The position numbers and the translations under genes were made by a program. Under the pieces are notes generated by a model, which was given only the letters and a program-made list of their open reading frames with translations, was not told the origin of the DNA and did not search any database. From Candidatus Zixiibacteriota bacterium (GTDB lineage: Bacteria > Zixibacteria > MSB-5A5 > GN15 > FEB-12): a DNA stretch of 42,650 nucleotides. The DNA lies in NCBI GenBank assembly GCA_020346225.1, contig CP070777.1, positions 1,386,389 through 1,429,038 of the forward strand, in the 5' to 3' direction. Every line of letters starts with the position of its first letter. The stretch's first letter is position 1. Below, piece by piece: positions 35,288 through 42,650 of this stretch.

Positions 35288-35881
35288 TCATTCGGGTCGG
35301 GTGTAATACCGCATGATGGGTCGGGTTGGTGAGCGGCGGGCGACTTCGACGAATCCTGCCCGGCGATAAGTGGAAACCAGACCGGTCCAGACGAAGGGGT
35401 CGGGCATACTGCCGGACTTCGGTTCGAAAGGATAGCCTTCGATTATGGAAGCTCCTTGCCGGGCGGCATACTTGACGGCGGCTTCGATCAATTTTTGGCT
35501 GACGCCCTTTCGGCGGTATTCCCGGGCAATAAAGAGGCAGTTGATGCACCAGACGGGTTGGTCATCGACCGGTTTGAAGATGCGGGAGGTTTCGAGCCGA
35601 ACAAAGTCGTTGCGCGGGCCGACCGAACACCAACCCACCGGCTCTTTAGCGTGATAGGCAATGAGGCCGGGCACGGTCCGGCTATCGACCAGTTTTTTCA
35701 TGGCTCTTTTGTTTCCGGCGCCCTTGTTGCGCTCAAAGTCGGCGTGCCTGAGCCGCCAGTGCATGCACCAGCAGCCGCCGCAGGCGCCGCGCTCGCCGAA
35801 GAGCTTCACGAAGTCGCGCCAGCGGGCGGGAGTCAGCGGTCTAAAGGTACAGGACAGGTTTTGTGGGCGTTTAAGTGACAA
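35288..35881 (-). CDS. GNAT family N-acetyltransferase
   Basis: A 197-aa acetyltransferase with a Cys-rich start (GACGGCWCMHWRL), the strand WCINCLFIAREYRRKGVSQKLIEAA (pyrophosphate loop R-R-K-G-V-S) and the C-terminal GLVSTYRRAGFVEVARRS. The CxxCWCM N-terminal region recurs in a subset of uncharacterised GNAT proteins. The start is TTG at 35881, about 7 nt after GGGAG. The substrate is unknown. It is convergent with nrdJ and divergent from the MacA-like gene. Confidence 0.85.
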   Translation of the reverse strand: MSLKRPQNLSCTFRPLTPARWRDFVKLFGERGACGGCWCMHWRLRHADFERNKGAGNKRAMKKLVDSRTVPGLIAYHAKEPVGWCSVGPRNDFVRLETSRIFKPVDDQPVWCINCLFIAREYRRKGVSQKLIEAAVKYAARQGASIIEGYPFEPKSGSMPDPFVWTGLVSTYRRAGFVEVARRSPTRPIMRYYTRPE

Positions 35882-36037
35882 ATTCCATCTCCCGCTCGGA
35901 TTGAAACGCGGGTGTTAATGTCAATCCGGAAGAAAGATACATATTTGGCAGGCCGCTCGAAACAATGAAAACAGGCAGTCGTAATTATATACTGATCAAT
36001 CTCGATAACGATTGGGCTTAAATCAGGAGAAATCTGC

Positions 36038-37138
36038 ATGTTCAAGAAAGCAGTCATAATAGGCTTTGTGGTGGTGGTTGTGGCGGGCGTGTTGTTTTTC
36101 GCCATCGACGGCGCCGCCAAGAAGGAAGAGGGTTATAAGACGGTTGAGGTCCAGAAGGGCTCTATTGTCGACAAGGCGCTGGCGGTGGGCAAGATCGAAC
36201 CGCGGATGGAGATCGCCGTCAAGTCCAAGATCCCCGGCATCGTGCGGCGGATATTCGTGGACGTGGGCGACCGGGTCGAAGCCGGGGCCCCGCTGTTTGA
36301 TATCGGTCCCGATCCGACACCGATCGAACTTACCGAGGCCAAGCGCGACGTTGAAATAAAGCAGGTAGCCTATGACAACGAGAAGAGAGAACTCGACCGG
36401 CTTAAATCACTGCTGGAAAAGAACCTCGTCTCCGAGCAGCTGCACGACAATCAGGAGGCGCAGTGTGAATCGTCCCGGCTCAGGTTGCAGCTGGCCCGGG
36501 AAAAACTGTCGCTGATCGAATCGGGCAAATCCAACAGCGGCGGCAGGAACATCGACAACATGATCAAGTCGCCCATTTCCGGTACGGTCCTGTCACGGCT
36601 GGTCGAAGAGGGCGACCCGGTGGTGCCGCTGACGTCTTTTCAGGCGGGAACCGAGCTGATGACGCTGGCCAAGATGGATGACCTGATTTTCAAGGGGAAC
36701 GTTGATGAAATCGACGTCGGCAAGCTCAGAGCGGACCTGCCGGCCGAGATAGAGATCGGCGCTCTTTCTTCGCAGGAGAAGGTGACCGGCGTTCTGGTCC
36801 AGATTTCGCCCAAGGCGCACAAGGAGGAAGGCTCCACGCTGTTCGAGGTGGAGATTCGTATTGACGATGTCGGGGCGGTCTTCCTCAGAGCGGGGTACAG
36901 CGCCAACGCCGACGTCATCATCACCAGGAAAGAGGACATCCTTCTGATTCCGGAACGCCTGATCACGACCAGGGATTCGATGCAGTATGTCGAGGTGCAG
37001 GACAGCAGTCTGGCCATAACCGAGCGTCAGATAGAAACGGGGCTTTCCGACGGAATAAATGTAGAAGTCGTCTCCGGGCTGGAAGTCGGTGAGCTGGTGG
37101 TCGAGCGTCCGCCCAAAGAGATAAACGTGTGGGATTAG
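36038..37138 (+). CDS. MacA/HlyD-like periplasmic adaptor subunit
   Basis: A membrane-fusion protein of 366 aa that links an inner-membrane ABC transporter to the periplasm or an outer-membrane channel. One N-terminal membrane segment (AVIIGFVVVVVAGVLFFAI, about 4-22) is followed by a lipoyl/barrel half (IVDKALAVGKIEPRMEIAVKS), a helical hairpin (about 95-165), the returning lipoyl half (IKSPISGTVLSRLVEEGDPV) and beta-barrel domains. An AGGAGA site precedes the ATG and TATACT (35988-35993) is a possible -10. It leads the four-gene transport operon. Confidence 0.92.
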   Translation: MFKKAVIIGFVVVVVAGVLFFAIDGAAKKEEGYKTVEVQKGSIVDKALAVGKIEPRMEIAVKSKIPGIVRRIFVDVGDRVEAGAPLFDIGPDPTPIELTEAKRDVEIKQVAYDNEKRELDRLKSLLEKNLVSEQLHDNQEAQCESSRLRLQLAREKLSLIESGKSNSGGRNIDNMIKSPISGTVLSRLVEEGDPVVPLTSFQAGTELMTLAKMDDLIFKGNVDEIDVGKLRADLPAEIEIGALSSQEKVTGVLVQISPKAHKEEGSTLFEVEIRIDDVGAVFLRAGYSANADVIITRKEDILLIPERLITTRDSMQYVEVQDSSLAITERQIETGLSDGINVEVVSGLEVGELVVERPPKEINVWD

Positions 37139-37160
37139 GCGAGCGCAAGGAGTCTCGGGC

Positions 37161-38396
37161 GTGGTACCGCTGGTGTCTTTCAAACAGTTCGTGAACGACA
37201 TGCGCCGCCAGAAGTTGCGTACGGCCATGACGATGTTCGGCATCTTCTGGGGGACGTGTTCGATAGTCCTGCTTTTCGCGTTCGGCAAGGGACTCACCGA
37301 AGCCCAGCTTCGTTCCATGCGGGGGATGGGCGAGAATATCGCTATCTTCTGGGAGGGCATAACGGCCCAGGAGTACAAGGGTCTTCCCAAAGGTCGCCGC
37401 ATCCACTTCACCGAGGACGACGTTACACAAATCAGGCAGAGGGGCCAGCACGTCGAGCGGATCTCGGCCGAATACATCAGCTACGACGTCAACATCAAGT
37501 ACGGCAAACAGTCCACCGCCCGCAATATCCACGGCGTCTGGCCGGAATACGGACCGATGCGCAACGTCAATCCGGTCTTCGGTTCCCGCTTCATAAACGA
37601 CCGTGATATGGCCGAGCGACGGCGGGTCGTTGTCATCGGCAACCTTCTTGCCGAGGACCTGTTCGGGGAGGACGACCCGGTCGGCAAGGAGATTCTCGTC
37701 AACGGCGTGCCGTTTAAGGTTGTCGGCGTGATGAAAAAGAAACAGCAGGACAGCTCCTACAGCGGCCGCGATAGCCGGGCCGGCTTTATCCCCTCGACGA
37801 CTTACCGGTCGATGCATTCGCGCCGGTATCTGAACAACTTCGTGGTGCAATGCAAGCCGACCAGCACCATGCTTCAGACGCGGCGGGAAATCTACGAAAT
37901 TATGGGGGCGAAATACAAGTTCGACCCGTCGGACACCAAGGCCATGGCGGTCTGGGATACGACCGAGGGCTTTGCCTTTCTGAAAACGTTCTTCATCGCC
38001 TTCTCGGCGTTCCTGGTGGGTATCGGCGTGGCCACCCTTATCACCGGCGGTATCGGCGTAACCAATATCATGAATGTCGTCCTCGAAGAGCGCACCAAGG
38101 AGATCGGCATCAAGATGGCCATGGGAGCCCGCAAGAGCTTCATTCTCTGGCAGTTTGTCACCGAGACACTTTTGATAACGGCCGTGGGCGGTTTGCTCGG
38201 TTTTCTGTTCGCCTGGCTGCTTGTGTCGGTCTTTCCGGCCTTCAACCTGGAGGACTATGTCGGCACTCCCACCATCAATGTCTGGGGCGGCGTGATTGTC
38301 ATAGTCATTCTCGGTCTGGTCGGGCTCGGGGCGGGCATTTTCCCGGCGCGGCGGGCCGCCAACCTTCAACCGGTTCAAGCCCTGAAGCTGTTTTAG
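37161..38396 (+). CDS. MacB-like ABC transporter permease (first of two)
   Basis: A 411-aa FtsX/MacB-type permease without its own ATPase domain. One N-terminal membrane helix (TAMTMFGIFWGTCSIVLLFAFGKGL) is followed by a large periplasmic domain (about 50-280) and three C-terminal helices with the FtsX motif (IGVTNIMNVVLEERTKEIGIKMAMGA). It starts with GTG at 37161, 22 bp after the adaptor. It is clearly homologous to the next gene (shared RGMGENI/KGMGENI, MRNV, INDRD, KYKFDP and TKEIGIKMAMGARKS blocks), so an old tandem duplication produced two permeases that probably form a heterodimer. Confidence 0.93.
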   Translation: MVPLVSFKQFVNDMRRQKLRTAMTMFGIFWGTCSIVLLFAFGKGLTEAQLRSMRGMGENIAIFWEGITAQEYKGLPKGRRIHFTEDDVTQIRQRGQHVERISAEYISYDVNIKYGKQSTARNIHGVWPEYGPMRNVNPVFGSRFINDRDMAERRRVVVIGNLLAEDLFGEDDPVGKEILVNGVPFKVVGVMKKKQQDSSYSGRDSRAGFIPSTTYRSMHSRRYLNNFVVQCKPTSTMLQTRREIYEIMGAKYKFDPSDTKAMAVWDTTEGFAFLKTFFIAFSAFLVGIGVATLITGGIGVTNIMNVVLEERTKEIGIKMAMGARKSFILWQFVTETLLITAVGGLLGFLFAWLLVSVFPAFNLEDYVGTPTINVWGGVIVIVILGLVGLGAGIFPARRAANLQPVQALKLF

Positions 38397-38402
38397 GCGG
38401 AT

Positions 38403-39650
38403 ATGAAGTTATCGATTATCTACAACGTCTTTGTTCGCGATTTCCGCAAGCAGAAGAAGCGCATAACGCTTACCCTGGTGGCTCTGGGGTGGGGCACGGT
38501 TTCGATCATGCTGCTGCTGGGTTTCGGCGAGGGCCTGCATCGCCAGCTCAACGGCCAGAGAAAAGGCATGGGCGAGAACATTATCGTCATGTGGGGCGGC
38601 GAAAGTTCTATCGCCTACCAGGGCATGGGCAAAGGGCGACCCATCTATCTTCAGCAGGAAGATATTGAGTACCTGAAGAGGAAGGTCCCCCAGCTCAAAG
38701 AAGTGGGCGGCGAATTCTCCAGGTGGGGCGTGAGAGTCGAGCGCGATACCATCGTGCTTCAGGAACACGTTATCGGTACCACGCCCAATTACCGTGACAT
38801 GCGCAACTACGTTCCGCAGATGGGCGGTCGCATGATAAACGACCGTGACGTCCAGCTCCGGCGCCGGGTGGCGTTTCTCGGCTGGGAACTGAAGGAGCGT
38901 CTCTTCGGCGCAGAGGACGCCGTGGGGCGGCAGGTCATGGTGAACTCGGTACCCTTTACGGTGATCGGCGTGATGAAAGAGAAACGGGTCATGGGCAATT
39001 ACTCCGGCATGGACCGGGATAAGCTGACCATGCCCATCACCACTTTCGAAACCATGTTCGGCCACCGCTATCTGAACAACATGGTCTACCAGGTGCACGT
39101 CCCGGAGGACGCGGCCGTGCTCGAGGAAAAGGTCTTCGAGGCCCTCGGAGCGAAGTACAAATTCGACCCCACCGACGACCGGGCCCTGATGATCTGGGAT
39201 ACGGTGGCCACGGCCGAGGCTTTTGACAACATTCTCATCGGCATCAAGATGTTTCTGGGCATCATCGGCGGCCTGACGCTTCTCATCGCCGGGGTTGGTG
39301 TGGCCAACATCATGTACGTGTCCATTAAAGAGCGCACCCGCGAGATCGGCATAAAGATGGCTATGGGGGCGAGGAAGTCGTATATCCTGGTTCAGTTTCT
39401 GATAGAGGCCCTGATTATAACATTCTTCGGCGGTTTCGGCGGGATGGCTATCAGCTACATCCTGACCGAGGCCTTCAAGCGGGTTCCCATCGAGTCCGAC
39501 GTGATGGAGATGATGGGGCGGCCGACGATATCGCTTGAAATCGGTATTACGGTGGTGCTGATTCTAGGGATAATGGGAGTCCTCTCGGGACTGTTTCCGG
39601 CCATGCGGGCGGCCTCGGTCAACCCGGTCGAGTCGTTAAGATATGAATAG
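38403..39650 (+). CDS. MacB-like ABC transporter permease (second of two)
   Basis: A 415-aa paralogue of the previous gene with the same plan: N-terminal helix (ITLTLVALGWGTVSIMLLLGFGEGL), a MacB-type periplasmic domain and three C-terminal helices with GVGVANIMYVSIKERTREIGIKMAMGA. It begins 6 bp after the first permease stop, and the ATPase gene follows after 43 bp. Extracytoplasmic-side transport powered from the cytoplasm (mechanotransmission) is the known mode for MacB. The substrate may be a peptide, lipid or lipoprotein; the sequence does not say. Confidence 0.93.
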   Translation: MKLSIIYNVFVRDFRKQKKRITLTLVALGWGTVSIMLLLGFGEGLHRQLNGQRKGMGENIIVMWGGESSIAYQGMGKGRPIYLQQEDIEYLKRKVPQLKEVGGEFSRWGVRVERDTIVLQEHVIGTTPNYRDMRNYVPQMGGRMINDRDVQLRRRVAFLGWELKERLFGAEDAVGRQVMVNSVPFTVIGVMKEKRVMGNYSGMDRDKLTMPITTFETMFGHRYLNNMVYQVHVPEDAAVLEEKVFEALGAKYKFDPTDDRALMIWDTVATAEAFDNILIGIKMFLGIIGGLTLLIAGVGVANIMYVSIKERTREIGIKMAMGARKSYILVQFLIEALIITFFGGFGGMAISYILTEAFKRVPIESDVMEMMGRPTISLEIGITVVLILGIMGVLSGLFPAMRAASVNPVESLRYE

Positions 39651-39693
39651 AAATGCGGTCGTTACAGTGTTTGTGATACAGGAGTAGACGGTC

Positions 39694-40371
39694 ATGATAG
39701 ATCTCAAAGATGTCGAGAAAACATATGTCACCGGTACGGTGGAATTCAAAGCGCTCAAGGGAATCAACTTTCGGGCAGAGAAAGGGGAGTACATATCGGT
39801 GGTCGGTCCCTCGGGTTCCGGCAAGTCGACGCTGATGAACATCATCGGTTGTCTCGACGTGCCCACCGCCGGCGAATACTACCTGGAAGGTCGACCGGTA
39901 ATCGAGATGACCTCGAATCAGCTGGCCGATATCCGCAACCGCAAAGTGGGTTTCGTTTTTCAGGCTTTCAATCTTTTGCCGTACGCCACCTCGTTCGAGA
40001 ACGTCGAGGTACCCCTGTTGTTCGCCAAGCTGAACGGCCGCTATCGCCGCAGGCGCGTTCTCGAGGTCCTGGCGCAGGTCGGCCTGGCCGACAAGGTGAA
40101 CAACAAGCCGACGGAGCTGTCCGGCGGCGAGATGCAGCGTGTGGCCATCGCCAGAGCGCTGGCCAACGAGCCGGATATTATCCTGGCCGACGAACCGACG
40201 GGCAATCTGGACAGCGCCTCCGGGGGAGAGATCGTCAGGATATTCGATGAACTCAACAAGCTCGGCAAGACGATTATCATCATTACTCACGATGTCAACA
40301 TAGCGTCGCGGACAGACCGTATCGTCAAACTCAAAGACGGTCTGGTGGAAAGCAACGGCAACATGCTGTGA
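39694..40371 (+). CDS. MacB/LolD-type ABC transporter ATP-binding protein
   Basis: The stand-alone ATPase of the four-gene system, 225 aa. Walker A is GPSGSGKST, the Q-loop lies in [26 protein letters not shown], the signature is [15 protein letters not shown], Walker B is [13 protein letters not shown], and the H-loop His is in [11 protein letters not shown]. This is the FtsE/LolD/MacB class that pairs with FtsX-like permeases. An intact AGGAG site precedes the ATG at 39694. The terminator at 40402-40434 ends the operon. Confidence 0.95.
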   Translation: MIDLKDVEKTYVTGTVEFKALKGINFRAEKGEYISVVGPSGSGKSTLMNIIGCLDVPTAGEYYLEGRPVIEMTSNQLADIRNRKVGFVFQAFNLLPYATSFENVEVPLLFAKLNGRYRRRRVLEVLAQVGLADKVNNKPTELSGGEMQRVAIARALANEPDIILADEPTGNLDSASGGEIVRIFDELNKLGKTIIIITHDVNIASRTDRIVKLKDGLVESNGNML

Positions 40372-40401
40372 CGAACCGAGAACGACTGGGCCGCAGATAC
40401 G

Positions 40402-40434
40402 GGCCGGGTTTTTGAGCTCCCGGCCTTTTTATTT
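40402..40434 (+). terminator. Terminator between the ABC operon and the convergent secreted-protein gene
   Basis: GGCCGGG (40402-40408) and CCCGGCC (40419-40425) form a perfect 7-bp stem with a 10-nt loop, followed by TTTTTATTT. It lies 30 bp after the ATPase stop. Confidence 0.88.
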
Positions 40435-40464
40435 GTATAGAATCGGGTTCAGCGACTGCTTCGC

Positions 40465-41943
40465 TTATTTGAGCAGGACCATTTTTCGTGACTGGACCAA
40501 TTCGTCGGCGCGCATCACGTATATGTACATCCCGGAACCGACCTCGTCGCCGCGCTCGCCGGTACCGTCCCAGTGAAGGCGGTATGTTCCGGGCGGCATC
40601 GACTCGGCCTCCCACTCGCGCACCCGCTGACCGAGGATGTTGTATATTTCGACACTGACGGTGGCCCGCCTGGTCAGAGAGTAATGAATGGTGGTGCTGG
40701 AGTTGAAGGGGTTGGGATAGTTCTGCGCCAGTTCGAAGTGTGACGGCAGGGTTTGCGATATCAGTTGGCCTACGCCGGTAGTCTGGTCGCCCTGCAGCTT
40801 GAGAAGGTAGATGTCCGAACCTCCCGACGAGTACGAGAAGGAGCGGCCGATCAGCAGGTAGTTGTTATCATCGGCCATGATGAGGTTCTCGCCGTAGTCC
40901 GCCTCGGCGCCGCCGTAGTCGCGACTCCATAGCTGGTAACCGGCCGGATCCGCTTTAACGACATAGACGTCATGGTTGCCGCTGTAAGAGAGCGTGCGTC
41001 CGGCCAGGATAAAGTCGCCGGAGCCGGTTTCGATAACGGCGCAGGCGCGGTCGTCGTCGCCCCCGCCGTAAGTTCGCTCCCACTCGATATTGCCATCAGG
41101 GTCGGTCTTGATGAGGTAAGCGTCGTTCGAGCCGGCGCCGTACGAGGTGGTGGCCCCGACCAGGGCCAGGCCGCCGTCGCGCGTGGTCAGTACGGAGTAA
41201 CCATAATCCGCTCTGGCCCCGCCGTAGGTGGTGGCCCACAGGGAATCACCGTTGGCGTCGGTTTTAACGACGTACATGCTGCTGTATCCCTCGCCGAAGG
41301 AACCGGTGGATCCGATGACGATGTAGCCGTCTCCGGTCGGCCGCACGGCCGCGCCAGCTTCACCGCCGGCCCCGCCGTAGGTTTTCAGCCAGACCTGGTT
41401 GCCCAGGGCATCCGTCCTGATGATCAGTACATCCTGATAACCGGCGCCCCAGGAGTATGTCCCCCCGCAGATGATGAAGCCGCCGTCGGAGGTTTCACGA
41501 ACCGAGCGGCCTTCGTCGTCCGCCGTGCCGCCGAAAGTACGGCTCCACAGCATGTCTCCGAAAGCATCGACCTTGATGAGGTAGACGTCCCGGCCGCCGT
41601 TGCCGAACGACTTGGTCGAGCCGACGATGACAAAGCCGCCGTCAGATGTCGGCGTAATATCGTAGCCGTACTCGGTCCCCTCACCCCCGAAAGTCCGGCC
41701 GAATATCTGGTTGCCCAGAGAATCGACCTTGACAAGGTAGATGTCGAAACTGCCGTTGCCGTAGGAATAGGTTGAGCCGAGCATCAGCAGGTCGCCGCCT
41801 TCGGTCTGAGAGCAGGCGTTGCCGAACTCGTGATACAGTCCACCGTAGTTGTTGGACCAGATTAGCTCTTGAGCCCGCAGGGGAGAAGTGACAAGAATGG
41901 ATACACACAGCAGGGCAAAAGCATATTCCATATGCCTGGACAT
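40465..41943 (-). CDS. Secreted seven-repeat propeller protein with T9SS-type sorting domain
   Basis: A 492-aa exported protein: signal peptide (YAFALLCVSILVTSPLRAQ), then seven repeats of about 50 residues of the form D-G-G-F-x-x-x-G-S-T-x-S-x-G-x-G ... D-V-Y-L-I-K-x-D ... W-x-R-T-Y-G-G. Seven units fit a closed beta-propeller. The last ~90 residues contain FELAQNYPNPFNSSTTIHY, ATVSVEIYNILGQRVREW and a final SRKMVLLK, the FlgD-Ig-like/type A C-terminal sorting domain recognised by type IX secretion. No secretion genes are in the window. The start is at 41943 or at the in-frame Met four codons later. Function is unknown; the protein is probably surface-attached or released. Confidence 0.9.
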   Translation of the reverse strand: MSRHMEYAFALLCVSILVTSPLRAQELIWSNNYGGLYHEFGNACSQTEGGDLLMLGSTYSYGNGSFDIYLVKVDSLGNQIFGRTFGGEGTEYGYDITPTSDGGFVIVGSTKSFGNGGRDVYLIKVDAFGDMLWSRTFGGTADDEGRSVRETSDGGFIICGGTYSWGAGYQDVLIIRTDALGNQVWLKTYGGAGGEAGAAVRPTGDGYIVIGSTGSFGEGYSSMYVVKTDANGDSLWATTYGGARADYGYSVLTTRDGGLALVGATTSYGAGSNDAYLIKTDPDGNIEWERTYGGGDDDRACAVIETGSGDFILAGRTLSYSGNHDVYVVKADPAGYQLWSRDYGGAEADYGENLIMADDNNYLLIGRSFSYSSGGSDIYLLKLQGDQTTGVGQLISQTLPSHFELAQNYPNPFNSSTTIHYSLTRRATVSVEIYNILGQRVREWEAESMPPGTYRLHWDGTGERGDEVGSGMYIYVMRADELVQSRKMVLLK

Positions 41944-41980
41944 GTCCGTAACCCTTCAGTAAAATCCTATTTTTCAGGTC

Positions 41981-42003
41981 CGCTGTTTAAATTTTGAACA
42001 GCG
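41981..42003. repeat. Inverted repeat upstream of the secreted propeller gene
   Basis: CGCTGTT (41981-41987) and AACAGCG (41997-42003) are perfect 7-bp arms around an AT-rich 9-bp centre, 38 bp upstream of the minus-strand start codon. The location between divergent genes suits an operator, but no family is recognised. Confidence 0.4.
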
Positions 42004-42296
42004 CTGTCACCCAGATTTATCGGTTCCATTGGCCGGCGACTTTAGCCCGACGGGTTGAATTTCTTGCCGGCGCGGCGGGACCGGTATGGTAAAGCCAAGG
42101 CGTTGTGAGATAATCAGTTTCAGGCCATCCTGTGGGATCTTCCCCACACTTGCCGGCCCTGAAAATCTCCCGGCAAACGCAGTTTGTCCGTAACCGCTTA
42201 GAGTTCAGTAGCTTAACTCGTCCGGCGGGGGCGGCAAGACGCTTGCACCTGGAATGTTTCAGAGAAGCCTAAAACACCCTGTTAAGGGAGGTTGTC
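42004..42296 (+). other. Non-coding, structured upstream region of the final gene
   Basis: No gene is visible here. Three stem-loops can be drawn on the plus strand: an outer stem TTTCAGGCC/GGCCCTGAAA (42118-42126 with 42155-42164) enclosing a perfect TGTGGG/CCCACA hairpin (42131-42136 with 42143-42148); CAAAC/GTTTG (42174-42178 with 42182-42186); and GAGTT/AACTC (42201-42205 with 42215-42219). I found no match to riboswitch consensus sequences I know. No clear promoter was located, so whether this is transcribed leader is uncertain. Confidence 0.4.
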
Positions 42297-42650
42297 GTGA
42301 TCAGAAAGCTGGTAATTGCCCTGTCTCTGGCGGCCATTCTCCTGGCAGCCGTGGTGCTGTCGGTCGGCGCCCAGGAGCGGGGTACCATCCAGGCCCTGGC
42401 AACCGTCATCTCCAGTCTGAATGTCATCGGCACCAACAACCTGCAGTTCGGCACCGTGACTCCCGGCGTCAACAAGTCCGTCGACAAAGCCACAGTCGGC
42501 TTCGCGGGCGAATGGACCGTCACCGGGACCGCCAATGCCGAGGTTGCGGTTGGTTTTGAGCTGCCCGATTCGCTGGCCACGGTGGATTCTCTGTCCTATC
42601 TGGTCATCATGTTCAGCGGCACGGATGCGTCTTACGACGATGGTACGGGC
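42297..42650 (+). CDS. Secreted protein, 5' part only (DUF4402-like)
   Basis: The GTG at 42297, 6 nt after GGGAGG, opens a frame that stays open to the window end (118 codons). The first 26 residues form a signal peptide (IRKLVIALSLAAILLAAVV, then LSVGAQ). The mature part has ATVISSLNVIGTNNLQFGTVTPG, resembling the start of DUF4402-type secreted beta proteins (L-x-F-G-x-V-x-P-G), which are often found in multiple copies in genomes with pilus-like or surface structures. Competing frames over the same bases lack this signal-peptide logic. The 3' end is missing, so the full domain cannot be judged. Confidence 0.7.
   Translation, partial: MIRKLVIALSLAAILLAAVVLSVGAQERGTIQALATVISSLNVIGTNNLQFGTVTPGVNKSVDKATVGFAGEWTVTGTANAEVAVGFELPDSLATVDSLSYLVIMFSGTDASYDDGTG

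Noticed and set aside
36963-38378. 471-codon minus-strand open frame opposite the first MacB-like permease
   Set aside because: It is antisense to a clear permease gene, with low-complexity composition rich in His, Asp and Arg and no domain or ribosome site.
42020-42110. Cyclic-di-GMP (GEMM) riboswitch before the final secreted-protein gene
   Set aside because: Some GC stems and a GGTAAAGCC string are reminiscent, but the required conserved core positions are not in place on either strand.

Overview
The window is a gene-dense bacterial chromosome segment with no rRNA, tRNA, CRISPR or insertion sequence that I could find. Most genes are core housekeeping genes. The best clue to the organism is the secreted protein at 40465-41943, which ends in a Por/T9SS-type sorting domain containing 'LAQNYPNPFNSSTT', a hallmark of the Fibrobacteres-Chlorobi-Bacteroidetes (FCB) superphylum and related candidate phyla. 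With the moderately GC-rich coding sequence, canonical sigma70-like promoters and an AdoCbl-dependent ribonucleotide reductase, I infer an FCB-group candidate lineage (Zixibacteria-like). That placement is inference and was not tested by a database search.

Layout. 1-2663: end of the ATP synthase operon (atpG 3' part, atpD, atpC). 2838-9622: a fatty-acid and phospholipid synthesis cluster, yceD/DUF177-rpmF-plsX-fabH-fabD-fabG-acpP-fabF-rnc. 9724-10509: etfB without etfA, closed by a strong terminator. 10635-12881: an unrecognised exported protein of 748 aa. 12941-17334: a heterodimeric ABC exporter pair followed by an inositol-monophosphatase-family gene. 17388-18707: a lipoprotein with a predicted seven-bladed propeller. 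18809-22003: a GlmM-like mutase and GlmS (UDP-GlcNAc precursor supply). 22023-23816: a CPA-type antiporter. 23893-27817: acyl-CoA dehydrogenase (minus), GNAT, enoyl-CoA hydratase, LysE-type exporter, GNAT. 27806-30699 (minus): pgsA-pgpA-cinA-thpR. 30700-31499: an 800-bp AT-rich intergenic region with a candidate small RNA or attenuator and tandem NrdR-type operators. 31500-35168: nrdJ. 35288-35881 (minus): GNAT. 36038-40371: a MacAB-like system with one adaptor, two different permeases and one ATPase. 40465-41943 (minus): a secreted propeller protein with a sorting domain. 42297-end: the 5' part of a secreted protein with a structured upstream region.

How the genes work together. The fab cluster makes acyl-ACP, PlsX converts acyl-ACP to acyl-phosphate for phospholipid synthesis, and pgsA/pgpA complete phosphatidylglycerol. 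EtfB, the acyl-CoA dehydrogenase and the enoyl-CoA hydratase represent beta-oxidation or acyl-CoA electron transfer, scattered in separate units. GlmM/GlmS feed cell-wall precursors. The transporters and propeller proteins are envelope functions.

The most interesting signals are regulatory. (i) Several genes have a sigma70-type -10 element ending only 6-10 nt before the ATG with no clear Shine-Dalgarno, which suggests leaderless mRNAs. (ii) A compact promoter-to-terminator unit of about 88 nt lies upstream of pgsA. (iii) Two NrdR-box-like palindromes are centred exactly 31 bp apart upstream of nrdJ. No obviously foreign island or new defence system was seen.
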